Under the pieces are notes generated by a model. That model had not been told where the DNA came from. It worked only from the letters and a program-made list of their open reading frames with translations, and did no database searches. Shown here one piece after another: positions 1 through 5,173 of a stretch of DNA of 5,207 nt (position 1 is the first letter of the stretch; each line of letters begins with the position of its first letter). The position numbers were made by a program, and so were the translations under genes. This DNA comes from Rhodobiaceae bacterium UBA7378 (GTDB lineage: Bacteria > Pseudomonadota > Alphaproteobacteria > RS24), in contig DKNW01000073.1 in assembly GCA_002469805.1 (NCBI GenBank), positions 1 through 5,207 on the forward strand. The letters run 5' to 3'.

Positions 1-728
1 GCCCGGACATGCCTCTCCAAGTTGACACAGACACCGTAGTAATCGCGACGCTCGTCCAAAATTGTGGCTTCGTCGGATACGGTGGGGGTATAACAACCAA
101 TACCTTTACCGCAATGGCGTATGCTAATAGCGGACGCTCAGTTCAGTGCGGTGATACTGGTCTCTTTTCCGGGATCGAATATCAAGATGTCTGGAATTGG
201 GATATTGGTACAACGGCCACATACCCGGCCTCTAACCCAATTACTTCGGCGATCGGGGCAGACCGAATTATCCTGCTGACAGAATTTGCAGGCGTCTATG
301 CCGACGGCATTGACGACGACACTGGCCTGTTCGAGTCTGGTATGCCGACTACGAATATGTGCACATCGGGATCCGATTTGCCCTTGAAGTCGGTATTCAA
401 CCTTGACCCGCGGGACGCTGATGAGTGTCGTGCCACCGAGCATGCTTATGGCATGGTGCTTTATGTGGCAGCCGAGTATCCGAATTTCCTCGGTACAGCT
501 TGGAACTACTCCACCAACGTCGTTTATTCCACTGGCCTGGACGGACGCGCCGTGCGCCCTGCCGGCACATGGAACGAGGACGTTGAGCGTGCTTCTCTCG
601 GAATGAATTGGGATTACTTGGGGCATACTAAACTATCGTTTAGTTACTCTGATTATTTCGGCGACGAAAAGTATGATGCGACTGAAGACAAAGACTTCGT
701 CTCATTCAGCTACAGCCGCAGCTTCTAA
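1..728 (+). CDS. DUF1302 family outer-membrane beta-barrel protein, C-terminal part (5' end outside window)
   Basis: The frame is open from the window edge, so the ATG at 9 is probably an internal Met and the gene begins upstream. About 241 residues are visible; DUF1302 (PF06980) proteins usually run to roughly 500-650, so this is about the last half. Alternating polar/aromatic strands (AYGMVLYVAAEYPNF, ERASLGMNWDY, TKLSFSYSDYF) are typical of a transmembrane barrel. The protein ends in FVSFSYSRSF, a last strand with the terminal Phe expected for recognition by the BAM complex. The segments TEHAYGMVLYVAAEYPN, LGMNWDY, SYSDYFG and DKDFVSFSYS match my memory of DUF1302 C-termini. Four Cys (residues 19, 47, 118 and 140 counted from the Met at 9) could form two disulfides. 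The DUF1329 gene directly downstream is the usual neighbour of this family and supports the call. The role, as an outer-membrane channel or receptor for a hydrophobic substrate, is inferred from context only. Confidence 0.85.
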   Translation, partial: PDMPLQVDTDTVVIATLVQNCGFVGYGGGITTNTFTAMAYANSGRSVQCGDTGLFSGIEYQDVWNWDIGTTATYPASNPITSAIGADRIILLTEFAGVYADGIDDDTGLFESGMPTTNMCTSGSDLPLKSVFNLDPRDADECRATEHAYGMVLYVAAEYPNFLGTAWNYSTNVVYSTGLDGRAVRPAGTWNEDVERASLGMNWDYLGHTKLSFSYSDYFGDEKYDATEDKDFVSFSYSRSF

Positions 729-735
729 TGCTTCA

Positions 736-762
736 TATGGGGCGGGTCCTGCCCGCCCCATA
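736..762 (+). promoter_or_regulatory. GC-rich intergenic hairpin between DUF1302 and DUF1329 copy A
   Basis: Eleven perfect base pairs (736-746 with 752-762; arm TATGGGGCGGG) enclose a 5-nt loop, starting 8 nt after the DUF1302 stop. No U-tract follows (CAAATCTAACC), so it is not a standard intrinsic terminator. In an operon such a stem more likely protects the upstream mRNA 3' end or attenuates transcription partially. I see no clear promoter in the 55-nt gap, so copy A is probably transcribed with DUF1302. Confidence 0.6.
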
Positions 763-775
763 CAAATCTAACCTA

Positions 776-792
776 GAAGGGAAATGAAAATG
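776..792 (+). promoter_or_regulatory. Ribosome binding site and two alternative starts of DUF1329 copy A
   Basis: The purine run GAAGGGAAA lies before two in-frame ATGs at 784 and 790. The AAGG core (777-780) is only 3 nt from the first ATG but 9 nt from the second. The second therefore has the better spacing and is preferred. The two starts differ only by the dipeptide Met-Lys, and the signal peptide works with either. Confidence 0.6.
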
Positions 793-2157
793 AAAACCCA
801 ACTTATGACGACAGCCTTGACACTGAGCCTTGTTGCCAGTGCGGCTTGGGCAGAAGTGCCTGAAAACGTCATCGATCGTCTGGGCAAAGACCTCACGCCG
901 ATGGGTGCCGAAAAAGCTGGTACCGCAGCCGGTGTTGATGCCTGGACGGGCAAGCCTGTTGACGGTAGCGACCTGTTAAAAGGTTATGACGGGGGCGCAT
1001 TGCCAAACCCGTTTGCTGCAGATAAGCCGCTTTACACGATCACGCCTTCCAACGCAGGTGATTATGGTGCGGTTCTGACCGATGGTCAGAAAGCATTGCT
1101 CGCGACGTATCCGGACACATATAAACTGAATGTGTTCCAGTCACGCCGTGCGTGTACCTATCCAGACTTTGTTTACAAAGCTGCTAAGCGTAATGCCGCA
1201 GTTGGTAAAAACACTGACGGTGGTAATGGTATTTCCGAAGCGATTATGTCTTCACCGTTCCCGATCCCGTCAACGGGTCTGGAAATCGTCTGGAACCACA
1301 ACCTGCGCTATCGCGGGGAACGTGTGGCCCGTGACTTTAACTACTCTGCGCCAACGGCCAATGGTTCTTATACATTGACTGATACGCGTGACGAGATTGT
1401 GTTCCCGTATTCAGATCCGCAAAATGCGCGTGCTGAAGACCTGAACAACATCTCGATTTACTTCGTGGCATACACATCTGCCCCGGCACGTCGTGCTGGT
1501 GGTGTGGTGCTGGTGCACGAAACGCTGAACATGGCGAAAGAGGGTCGTAAGGCCTGGACATACAGCCCTGGTACACGTCGCGTGCGCCGTGCACCAAATA
1601 TTGCCTATGACAACCCAGTGACCAATGGTGACGGTCTGGCGACATCTGACCAGTATGATGGTTATAATGGTGCGCCTGACCGCTACGACTGGACTGTTGT
1701 TGGCAAGCAGGAAAAACTGTCCCAGCAGAACAACTATAATTCGGTTCAAACACCGTATAGTGAACTGCTGACGCCGAGGCACCCGAACCAGGATGTTATG
1801 CGTTATGAACTGCGGCGCCAGTGGGTTGTCGAAGGCAACCTCAAAGGCGGCGCCCGTCACATCTATGCTAAGCGTGTGCTGCGGATGGATGAGGACAGCA
1901 ACCAGATCTCTGGTGGTGAAATGTATGATGGTCGCGGCGAACTGTGGCGCATTCAGGAAATCGGTCAGGCACCTGACTATCGTCCTGATGCCCAAGTGTG
2001 CTGGACGACAGGTGGCGAGTTCACAATGGACCTGCTAGCTGGCCGTTATCTGGGTCTTGCCATGAAGTCCGGCCGTCCGGCCAACTTCGTGACTGGTCTG
2101 GAGCGTCTGACGCCTGATTACTACACACCGGCTAACGTCCGTCGTCTCGGCCGTTAA
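790..2157 (+). CDS. DUF1329 family periplasmic protein, copy A
   Basis: A 455-residue protein (457 if the ATG at 784 is used), full length for DUF1329 (PF07044), a family with an outer-membrane-lipoprotein-sorting (LolA/LolB-like) fold. The N-terminus MKTQLMTTALTLSLVASAAWA followed by EVPENV is a Sec signal peptide with an Ala-Trp-Ala cleavage site and no lipobox Cys, so a soluble periplasmic protein is expected. Family landmarks (numbered from the Met at 784) are DLTPMGAEKAG (36-46), SPFPIPSTGLEIVWNHNLRYRG (157-178), RKAWTYSPGTRRVRRAP (255-271), NGAPDRYDW (295-303), RHIYAKRVLRMDEDS (358-372), LWRIQE (387-392) and the C-terminal YYTPANVRRLGR. Cys124 and Cys406 are matched in copy B. The motif after LTP, canonically with a GTIPAWTGG stretch, is altered here (AAGVDAWTGK, one residue shorter). 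Arg and Gly codons lean strongly to CGT and GGT, as in highly expressed genes. The role as a carrier or chaperone of a hydrophobic ligand between inner-membrane transporter and DUF1302 is inferred from fold and neighbours, not shown. Confidence 0.92.
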   Translation: MKTQLMTTALTLSLVASAAWAEVPENVIDRLGKDLTPMGAEKAGTAAGVDAWTGKPVDGSDLLKGYDGGALPNPFAADKPLYTITPSNAGDYGAVLTDGQKALLATYPDTYKLNVFQSRRACTYPDFVYKAAKRNAAVGKNTDGGNGISEAIMSSPFPIPSTGLEIVWNHNLRYRGERVARDFNYSAPTANGSYTLTDTRDEIVFPYSDPQNARAEDLNNISIYFVAYTSAPARRAGGVVLVHETLNMAKEGRKAWTYSPGTRRVRRAPNIAYDNPVTNGDGLATSDQYDGYNGAPDRYDWTVVGKQEKLSQQNNYNSVQTPYSELLTPRHPNQDVMRYELRRQWVVEGNLKGGARHIYAKRVLRMDEDSNQISGGEMYDGRGELWRIQEIGQAPDYRPDAQVCWTTGGEFTMDLLAGRYLGLAMKSGRPANFVTGLERLTPDYYTPANVRRLGR

Positions 2158-2178
2158 TCTACAGGTGTAAATATCTGG

Positions 2179-2207
2179 AAAGGCGGGCCTTCGGGTCCGC
2201 CTTTTTT
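2179..2207 (+). terminator. Rho-independent terminator after DUF1329 copy A
   Basis: Stem AAGGCGGGCC / GGTCCGCCTT (with one G-U pair, 2187/2196) closed by a UUCG tetraloop (2190-2193), with a run of six T at 2202-2207. It lies 22 nt after the stop codon. This is a textbook intrinsic terminator and separates copy A from copy B transcriptionally, apart from read-through. Confidence 0.93.
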
Positions 2208-2317
2208 GTTGGCCGCGCTTTTACCTGTTTCGCGGATGCTTTTCGTTTACACGGGTTTCTCCGTGAGGCATGCTGTCGCTGACCAGACTAGGCCAGACCA
2301 AACAAGAGGAATACTTC
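2208..2317 (+). other. Leader region of DUF1329 copy B
   Basis: About 110 nt separate the terminator from the preferred start. They contain a small hairpin (CACGG 2250-2254 with CCGTG 2261-2265) and an imperfect CCAGAC repeat at about 2283-2298. The best promoter-like pair I see is TTTACA (2246-2251), 17 nt, CATGCT (2269-2274). It has a poor -10, so I do not call it. Because a strong terminator precedes copy B, a promoter is nevertheless expected here. An in-frame ATG at 2270 lacks a good ribosome binding site and is rejected as the start. Confidence 0.4.
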
Positions 2318-3688
2318 ATGTTGTACACTCTCAGCAGGACCGCCGGAAAAGCGGTTATCGGTATCACGCTTTTGTCCGTAGGCACAGCGCTTGCAGACGT
2401 TCCCGAGGCCCAGCAAGCCCGTCTGGACGAAGACCTGACACCATTGGGTTCTGAGCGTGCTGGCAACGCGGATGGCACCATTCCGGCTTGGACGGGTGGC
2501 CTTACGAGCCCGCCAGAAGGTATCGGATATGAAAAAGGCAAACACCTGCCGGACCCGTTTGCCAGTGATGAGAAACTGTTCACGGTGAACGGCGAGAATG
2601 TCGATCAGTACGATGCTTTCGTGACGCGCGGACAACGCGCGATGATGGAGCGTCATTCGAGCTATTTCCTCGATGTGTATCCCACGCGGCGAAGTTGCGC
2701 CCTGCCCGAGCATGTCTACAAGGCTGCGCGGCGCAATGCAGCTGTCGGTAAACTGGTGGCTGATGGTAATGGCGTCGCCAAGGCGATTATGGCCTCACCC
2801 TTCCCCATTCCCAATAATGCGCTTGAAATTGTGTGGAACCACACCTTGCGCTATCGCGGCTTTAAATTGCAGCGCGAGTTCACGGCTATTCCCGTGAACC
2901 AGCAGGGTGATTTTTATCAGATCACTGTGCATGACGATGCAATTTTGCGCTGGTCGGACCCACAATACACGTCGGCTGAAGAGCTTGATAATATCTCGAT
3001 TTTGTATCTTCTGCAGACCAAAGCGCCAGCACGCAGCGCAGGGTTTGTGGTTCTAGTGCAGGAATCGCTGAACATGGCTGTAGAGGCCCGCAAGGCGTGG
3101 ACTTATAGCCCCGGCACGCGGCGGGTGCGGCGGGCGCCAACGATCGCCTACGACAATCCTGGCACCAATTCGGACGGGATCACTACCTCCGATAGCTTTG
3201 GCGGATTTAACGGCGCACCTGACCGGTTCAACTGGACGGTGCGGGGGCGAAGCGAAAAGTTTATCGCCTACAATAATTATCGCCGTGTGCTTGCCCCCTA
3301 TGACGAGTTGGTGGCCGAAAAACACGTGAACCAGTCGCTGATGCGCTATGAGCGCCATCGCGTTTGGGAAATTGTCGGCGATCTGAAAGATAATTACCGT
3401 CATGTCTATGCCAAACGCGTCTTCTATATTGACGAAGACACGCAAGGAATTGCTGCGACGGAAATTTATGATGGCCGCCAACAGCTCTGGCGTGTGCAGG
3501 AACTGGGCGGCGGTGTGCAATATGAGTTGCCGCTATGCGGTGGCGGTGGCGACACAGTCTATGATCTGCAGGTGGGGCGCTATTTGATGGTGGGGCTTAT
3601 CAACGAAGAAAAGCCGATCGACTTCAATGCAGCCCATCTGGACCCGAACCGGTATACGCCGGGGAACATGCGTCGTCTGGGACGCTAA
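2318..3688 (+). CDS. DUF1329 family periplasmic protein, copy B (tandem paralogue)
   Basis: The start at 2318 is chosen because AAGAGGA (2304-2310) lies 7 nt upstream and because it begins a clean signal peptide: MLYTLSRTAGKAVIGITLLS, then VGTALA with cleavage before DVPEA. A frame extension to 2270 would put 16 mostly polar residues before it. The 456-residue protein matches copy A in length and aligns end to end with few gaps. It has the canonical DLTPLGSERAGNADGTIPAWTGG (39-61), SPFPIPNNALEIVWNHTLRYRG (160-181), RKAWTYSPGTRRVRRAP (258-274, identical in copy A), NGAPDRFNW (298-306), RHVYAKRVFYIDEDT (361-375) and RYTPGNMRRLGR at the end. Cys127 and Cys407 correspond to Cys124 and Cys406 of copy A. 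Divergence is concentrated between the motifs and near the C-terminus (LPLCGGGGDTVYD), so the copies are old paralogues rather than a fresh duplication. Arg codons are mostly CGC and CGG, unlike copy A. Function as for the family: a periplasmic, LolA/LolB-like ligand binder, substrate unknown. Confidence 0.92.
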   Translation: MLYTLSRTAGKAVIGITLLSVGTALADVPEAQQARLDEDLTPLGSERAGNADGTIPAWTGGLTSPPEGIGYEKGKHLPDPFASDEKLFTVNGENVDQYDAFVTRGQRAMMERHSSYFLDVYPTRRSCALPEHVYKAARRNAAVGKLVADGNGVAKAIMASPFPIPNNALEIVWNHTLRYRGFKLQREFTAIPVNQQGDFYQITVHDDAILRWSDPQYTSAEELDNISILYLLQTKAPARSAGFVVLVQESLNMAVEARKAWTYSPGTRRVRRAPTIAYDNPGTNSDGITTSDSFGGFNGAPDRFNWTVRGRSEKFIAYNNYRRVLAPYDELVAEKHVNQSLMRYERHRVWEIVGDLKDNYRHVYAKRVFYIDEDTQGIAATEIYDGRQQLWRVQELGGGVQYELPLCGGGGDTVYDLQVGRYLMVGLINEEKPIDFNAAHLDPNRYTPGNMRRLGR

Positions 3689-3704
3689 ATCGGCCGGAAA
3701 GCCA

Positions 3705-3723
3705 GTTAAACAGGGGTAAACAG
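3705..3723 (+). repeat. Short direct repeat downstream of DUF1329 copy B
   Basis: GTTAAACAG (3705-3713) and GGTAAACAG (3715-3723) differ at one base and are offset by exactly 10 bp, about one helical turn. This is compatible with a regulator half-site pair upstream of the promoter at 3746-3774. It is short enough to be chance, and no regulator is identified. Confidence 0.25.
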
Positions 3724-3745
3724 CACCCGGCACTACAATTGTTGC

Positions 3746-3774
3746 TTGTCAGGTCGTGCCGCTGATCTTATGAT
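3746..3774 (+). promoter_or_regulatory. Candidate sigma70-type promoter for the YCF48-like gene
   Basis: TTGTCA (3746-3751, 5/6 match to the -35 consensus), a spacer of exactly 17 nt, and TATGAT (3769-3774, 5/6 match to the -10 consensus). The predicted start of transcription is near 3781, giving a leader of about 43 nt before the ATG at 3825. The -10 element lies inside the inverted repeat 3761-3778. I see no terminator between copy B and this point, so the gene may also be read from upstream. Confidence 0.55.
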
Positions 3775-3778
3775 CAGC
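3761..3778. promoter_or_regulatory. Inverted repeat over the -10 region, possible operator
   Basis: GCTGATC (3761-3767), 4-nt spacer TTAT, GATCAGC (3772-3778): a perfect 7-bp dyad without a following T-run, so it is not an intrinsic terminator. Its position over the -10 hexamer is where a repressor site could act. A second longer-range pairing (CGGCAC 3728-3733 with GTGCCG 3756-3761) and the palindrome ACAATTGT (3735-3742) lie just upstream. Confidence 0.4.
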
Positions 3779-3824
3779 CGAATTGCGCGGGGGGTAGGTC
3801 TTCCGCCGAAGAGGGAGAAGTTCA

Positions 3825-4790
3825 ATGAAATCCATGTTGCTGAAAGCAGCAATGCTGGGCGTTATCGGCTTTGCGCTGCCTGTCGTGCAAGTGCAGGCGA
3901 TTGAGCCATACGAATATGCCAAACCAAGTGATATGACCACCAAGGCGTTGATCCTTGACGTTGCCGAGATCGGTTCGCGTCTCGTGGCGGTTGGTGAGTT
4001 CGGCCACATTATCTATTCCGATGACCGCGGGGAAACATGGGTGCAGGCGCGAGATGTTCCGACCCGCAACACCATCACCGATATCACATTTACCGATGAC
4101 AAGGTTGGTTTCGCGGTCGGGCACGACGCAACCATTTTGAAAACTGAAGATGGCGGCGAGTCATGGATGCTAAAATATATCGAACGCCGGGGCGAGAACC
4201 CGCTTTTCGGTCTGGACTTTAGCGGCCCCGATTACGGCATTGCCGTGGGTGCGTTTTCGACTGTCATGGAAACAAAAGATGGCGGCGAAACGTGGACCCA
4301 GCGTCCTCTGGTTGAGGGGGGTTATGACGACTTCCATCTCAACGGGTTGTTCTCGGATGCAGCTGGGAATATGTACATTCCTGCCGAGTTTGGCGTGGTC
4401 TATAAATCAACCGATGGCGGCCGCACATTTGAGGGCATTCAAACGCCCTATGAAGGATCTTTCTGGGGCGGATTACCGCTAGCCAATGGCGACCTGTTAA
4501 TCTGGGGCATGCGCGGCAACGCCTATGTGTCAAAAGACGGCGCGCGCAGCTGGCTACGTTCTGAAACCAATACCGACCGGTCAATCTCGGGCGGCACACA
4601 ATTGGCCGATGGCAGAGTTGTCTTGACCGGCCTGTCTGGTCTGGTGCTGATTTCAACGGATAATGGCGGCAATTTCGAAGCCTATGTCCGGCCTGACCGG
4701 TTGAGCTTCGCAACGGTTTCTAGTAAATCGGATTCTGAGGTCTTGTTGTATGGCGACCCCGGCGTACTACCGCATGCGATCGCCAATTAG
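3825..4790 (+). CDS. YCF48-like (PSII_BNR) secreted beta-propeller protein with six Asp-boxes
   Basis: A 321-residue protein preceded by a purine-rich ribosome binding site (AGAGGGAG, ending at 3817, 7 nt before the ATG). Residues 1-25 are a Sec signal peptide (MKSMLLKAAMLGVIGFALPV, then VQVQA with cleavage before IEPYEY). Six Asp-box (BNR) motifs of the SxDxGxTW type recur every 41-45 residues: SDDRGETW 65-72, TEDGGESW 107-114, TKDGGETW 150-157, STDGGRTF 195-202, SKDGARSW 236-243 and STDNGGNF 277-284, the last two degenerate. This periodicity is that of a beta-propeller with one box per blade. Plant and cyanobacterial HCF136/Ycf48 members are photosystem II assembly factors. Non-photosynthetic bacteria carry relatives (PF14870-like) next to DUF1302, DUF1329 and RND/MMPL permease genes, where a scaffold or assembly role in the envelope complex is likely but unproven. 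Sialidase activity is unlikely, since no catalytic sialidase motifs are visible. The gene is followed by its own terminator. Confidence 0.9.
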   Translation: MKSMLLKAAMLGVIGFALPVVQVQAIEPYEYAKPSDMTTKALILDVAEIGSRLVAVGEFGHIIYSDDRGETWVQARDVPTRNTITDITFTDDKVGFAVGHDATILKTEDGGESWMLKYIERRGENPLFGLDFSGPDYGIAVGAFSTVMETKDGGETWTQRPLVEGGYDDFHLNGLFSDAAGNMYIPAEFGVVYKSTDGGRTFEGIQTPYEGSFWGGLPLANGDLLIWGMRGNAYVSKDGARSWLRSETNTDRSISGGTQLADGRVVLTGLSGLVLISTDNGGNFEAYVRPDRLSFATVSSKSDSEVLLYGDPGVLPHAIAN

Positions 4791-4815
4791 GCAAAACAAA
4801 CTTGGTGAATAAATG

Positions 4816-4849
4816 GCCGTGCGCTGTGAAAGGCGCGCGGCTTTTCTTT
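4816..4849 (+). terminator. Rho-independent terminator after the YCF48-like gene
   Basis: Nine-pair stem GCCGTGCGC (4816-4824) with GCGCGCGGC (4833-4841), one G-U wobble, 8-nt loop, followed by TTTTCTTT. It starts 25 nt after the stop codon. It marks the end of the transcription unit, so no permease gene directly follows in the same operon. Confidence 0.85.
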
Positions 4850-4927
4850 GCGCGCAGTGCCGCCGCATGCACGGGCGTTTCACCTGCTTGGGTTGGCACC
4901 AACGCCATGATCTCGCTGGCGCAGTGC

Positions 4928-4948
4928 TTGCTTTAAAAAGCAATTTTT
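4928..4948 (+). terminator. Weak AT-rich hairpin with T-run
   Basis: TTGCTTT (4928-4934) can pair with AAAGCAA (4937-4943) and is followed by TTTTT (4944-4948). The stem has only two G-C pairs and a tight loop, so it may be a back-up terminator or a chance dyad in an AT-rich stretch. Confidence 0.3.
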
Positions 4949-5012
4949 GAAAATAAAGAAAACAATAGAAAATAGTTTAATTGACGTTACCGAATAAATG
5001 CCCCGAAACTAA

Positions 5013-5099
5013 CGCCCAGCCAAAATTGTGGATGAAGGGCTCGACTATCTGACGCCCGACTATTACACACTGGCCAACGTTAGGCGTCTGGGTCGTTAA
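5013..5099 (+). pseudogene. Remnant of a third DUF1329 gene (last 28 codons and stop)
   Basis: Read in frame, this segment encodes RPAKIVDEGLDYLTPDYY followed by TLANVRRLGR and a TAA stop. Copy A ends RPANFVTGLERLTPDYY then TPANVRRLGR. About 21 of 27 alignable residues are identical, with one codon extra here. The in-frame TAA at 5010-5012 directly precedes the similarity, there is no start codon with a ribosome binding site, and upstream sequence is AT-rich and unrelated to DUF1329. It is therefore a truncated 3' end, not a gene. Over the last 16 sense codons, eight differences from copy A are synonymous and only one changes an amino acid (Pro to Leu). That implies the parent gene was under selection before it was lost. 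A terminator of the same style as that after copy A follows. Confidence 0.88.
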
Positions 5100-5144
5100 T
5101 CCGACCGCCAAAAATCTGCCCGCAAACGGGTAGAAACTATCAGA

Positions 5145-5173
5145 GGCGAGCCTTCGGGCTCGCCCCTTTTTTT
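5145..5173 (+). terminator. Rho-independent terminator after the DUF1329 remnant
   Basis: Eight-pair stem GGCGAGCC / GGCTCGCC with a UUCG tetraloop (5153-5156), then CC and seven T (5167-5173). Same architecture and near-identical loop region (GCCTTCGGG) as the terminator after copy A at 2179-2207. It was probably the native terminator of the lost gene. Confidence 0.93.

Larger units (their letters stand above)
4791..5012 (+). other. Non-coding interval with no convincing gene, containing an AT-rich tract
   Basis: This stretch between the propeller gene and the DUF1329 remnant holds the terminator at 4816-4849, a 9-bp direct repeat GCGCAGTGC (4852-4860 and 4919-4927), a small dyad GTTGG/CCAAC (4892-4903), and from about 4931 to 5000 a strikingly AT-rich tract. 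Short frames exist (for example 4813-4950, 45 codons), but they overlap the terminator stem and resemble nothing I know. The DUF1329-like sequence begins abruptly just after a stop codon at 5010-5012. Confidence 0.6.

Noticed and set aside
9..11. ATG at position 9 as true start of the DUF1302 gene
   Set aside because: The frame stays open to the window edge, there is no signal peptide after this ATG, and the length is about half that of the family. It is an internal codon of a gene starting upstream.
1411..1995. Long open frame of 194 codons on the minus strand inside DUF1329 copy A
   Set aside because: It is antisense to a clearly conserved coding region, and its product shows no recognisable domain, signal peptide or ribosome binding site. 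It arises from the codon bias of copy A. The minus-strand frames at 138-626, 1337-1753 and 3053-3520 were rejected on the same grounds.
2270..2317. Upstream ATG start for DUF1329 copy B
   Set aside because: It lacks a Shine-Dalgarno sequence and would add 16 mostly polar residues before an otherwise standard signal peptide; the ATG at 2318 has AAGAGGA at ideal distance.
3799..3812. Small hairpin TCTTC/GAAGA just before the ribosome binding site of the YCF48-like gene, considered as a riboswitch or RBS-masking element
   Set aside because: Only five pairs, most of the ribosome binding site is left free, and no riboswitch-like conserved core is visible.
4813..4950. 45-codon frame with three Cys near its N-terminus (MAVRCERR..LCAQCRR) after a GGTGA sequence
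   Set aside because: Its first codons are the stem and loop of the terminator after the YCF48-like gene, the ribosome binding site is poorly spaced, and the product resembles no family I know. An overlapping frame from GTG 4826 has the same problem.
5119..5130. CCCG-CAAA-CGGG dyad between the stub and its terminator
   Set aside because: A 4-bp stem is expected by chance and it has no T-run; the real terminator lies just downstream.
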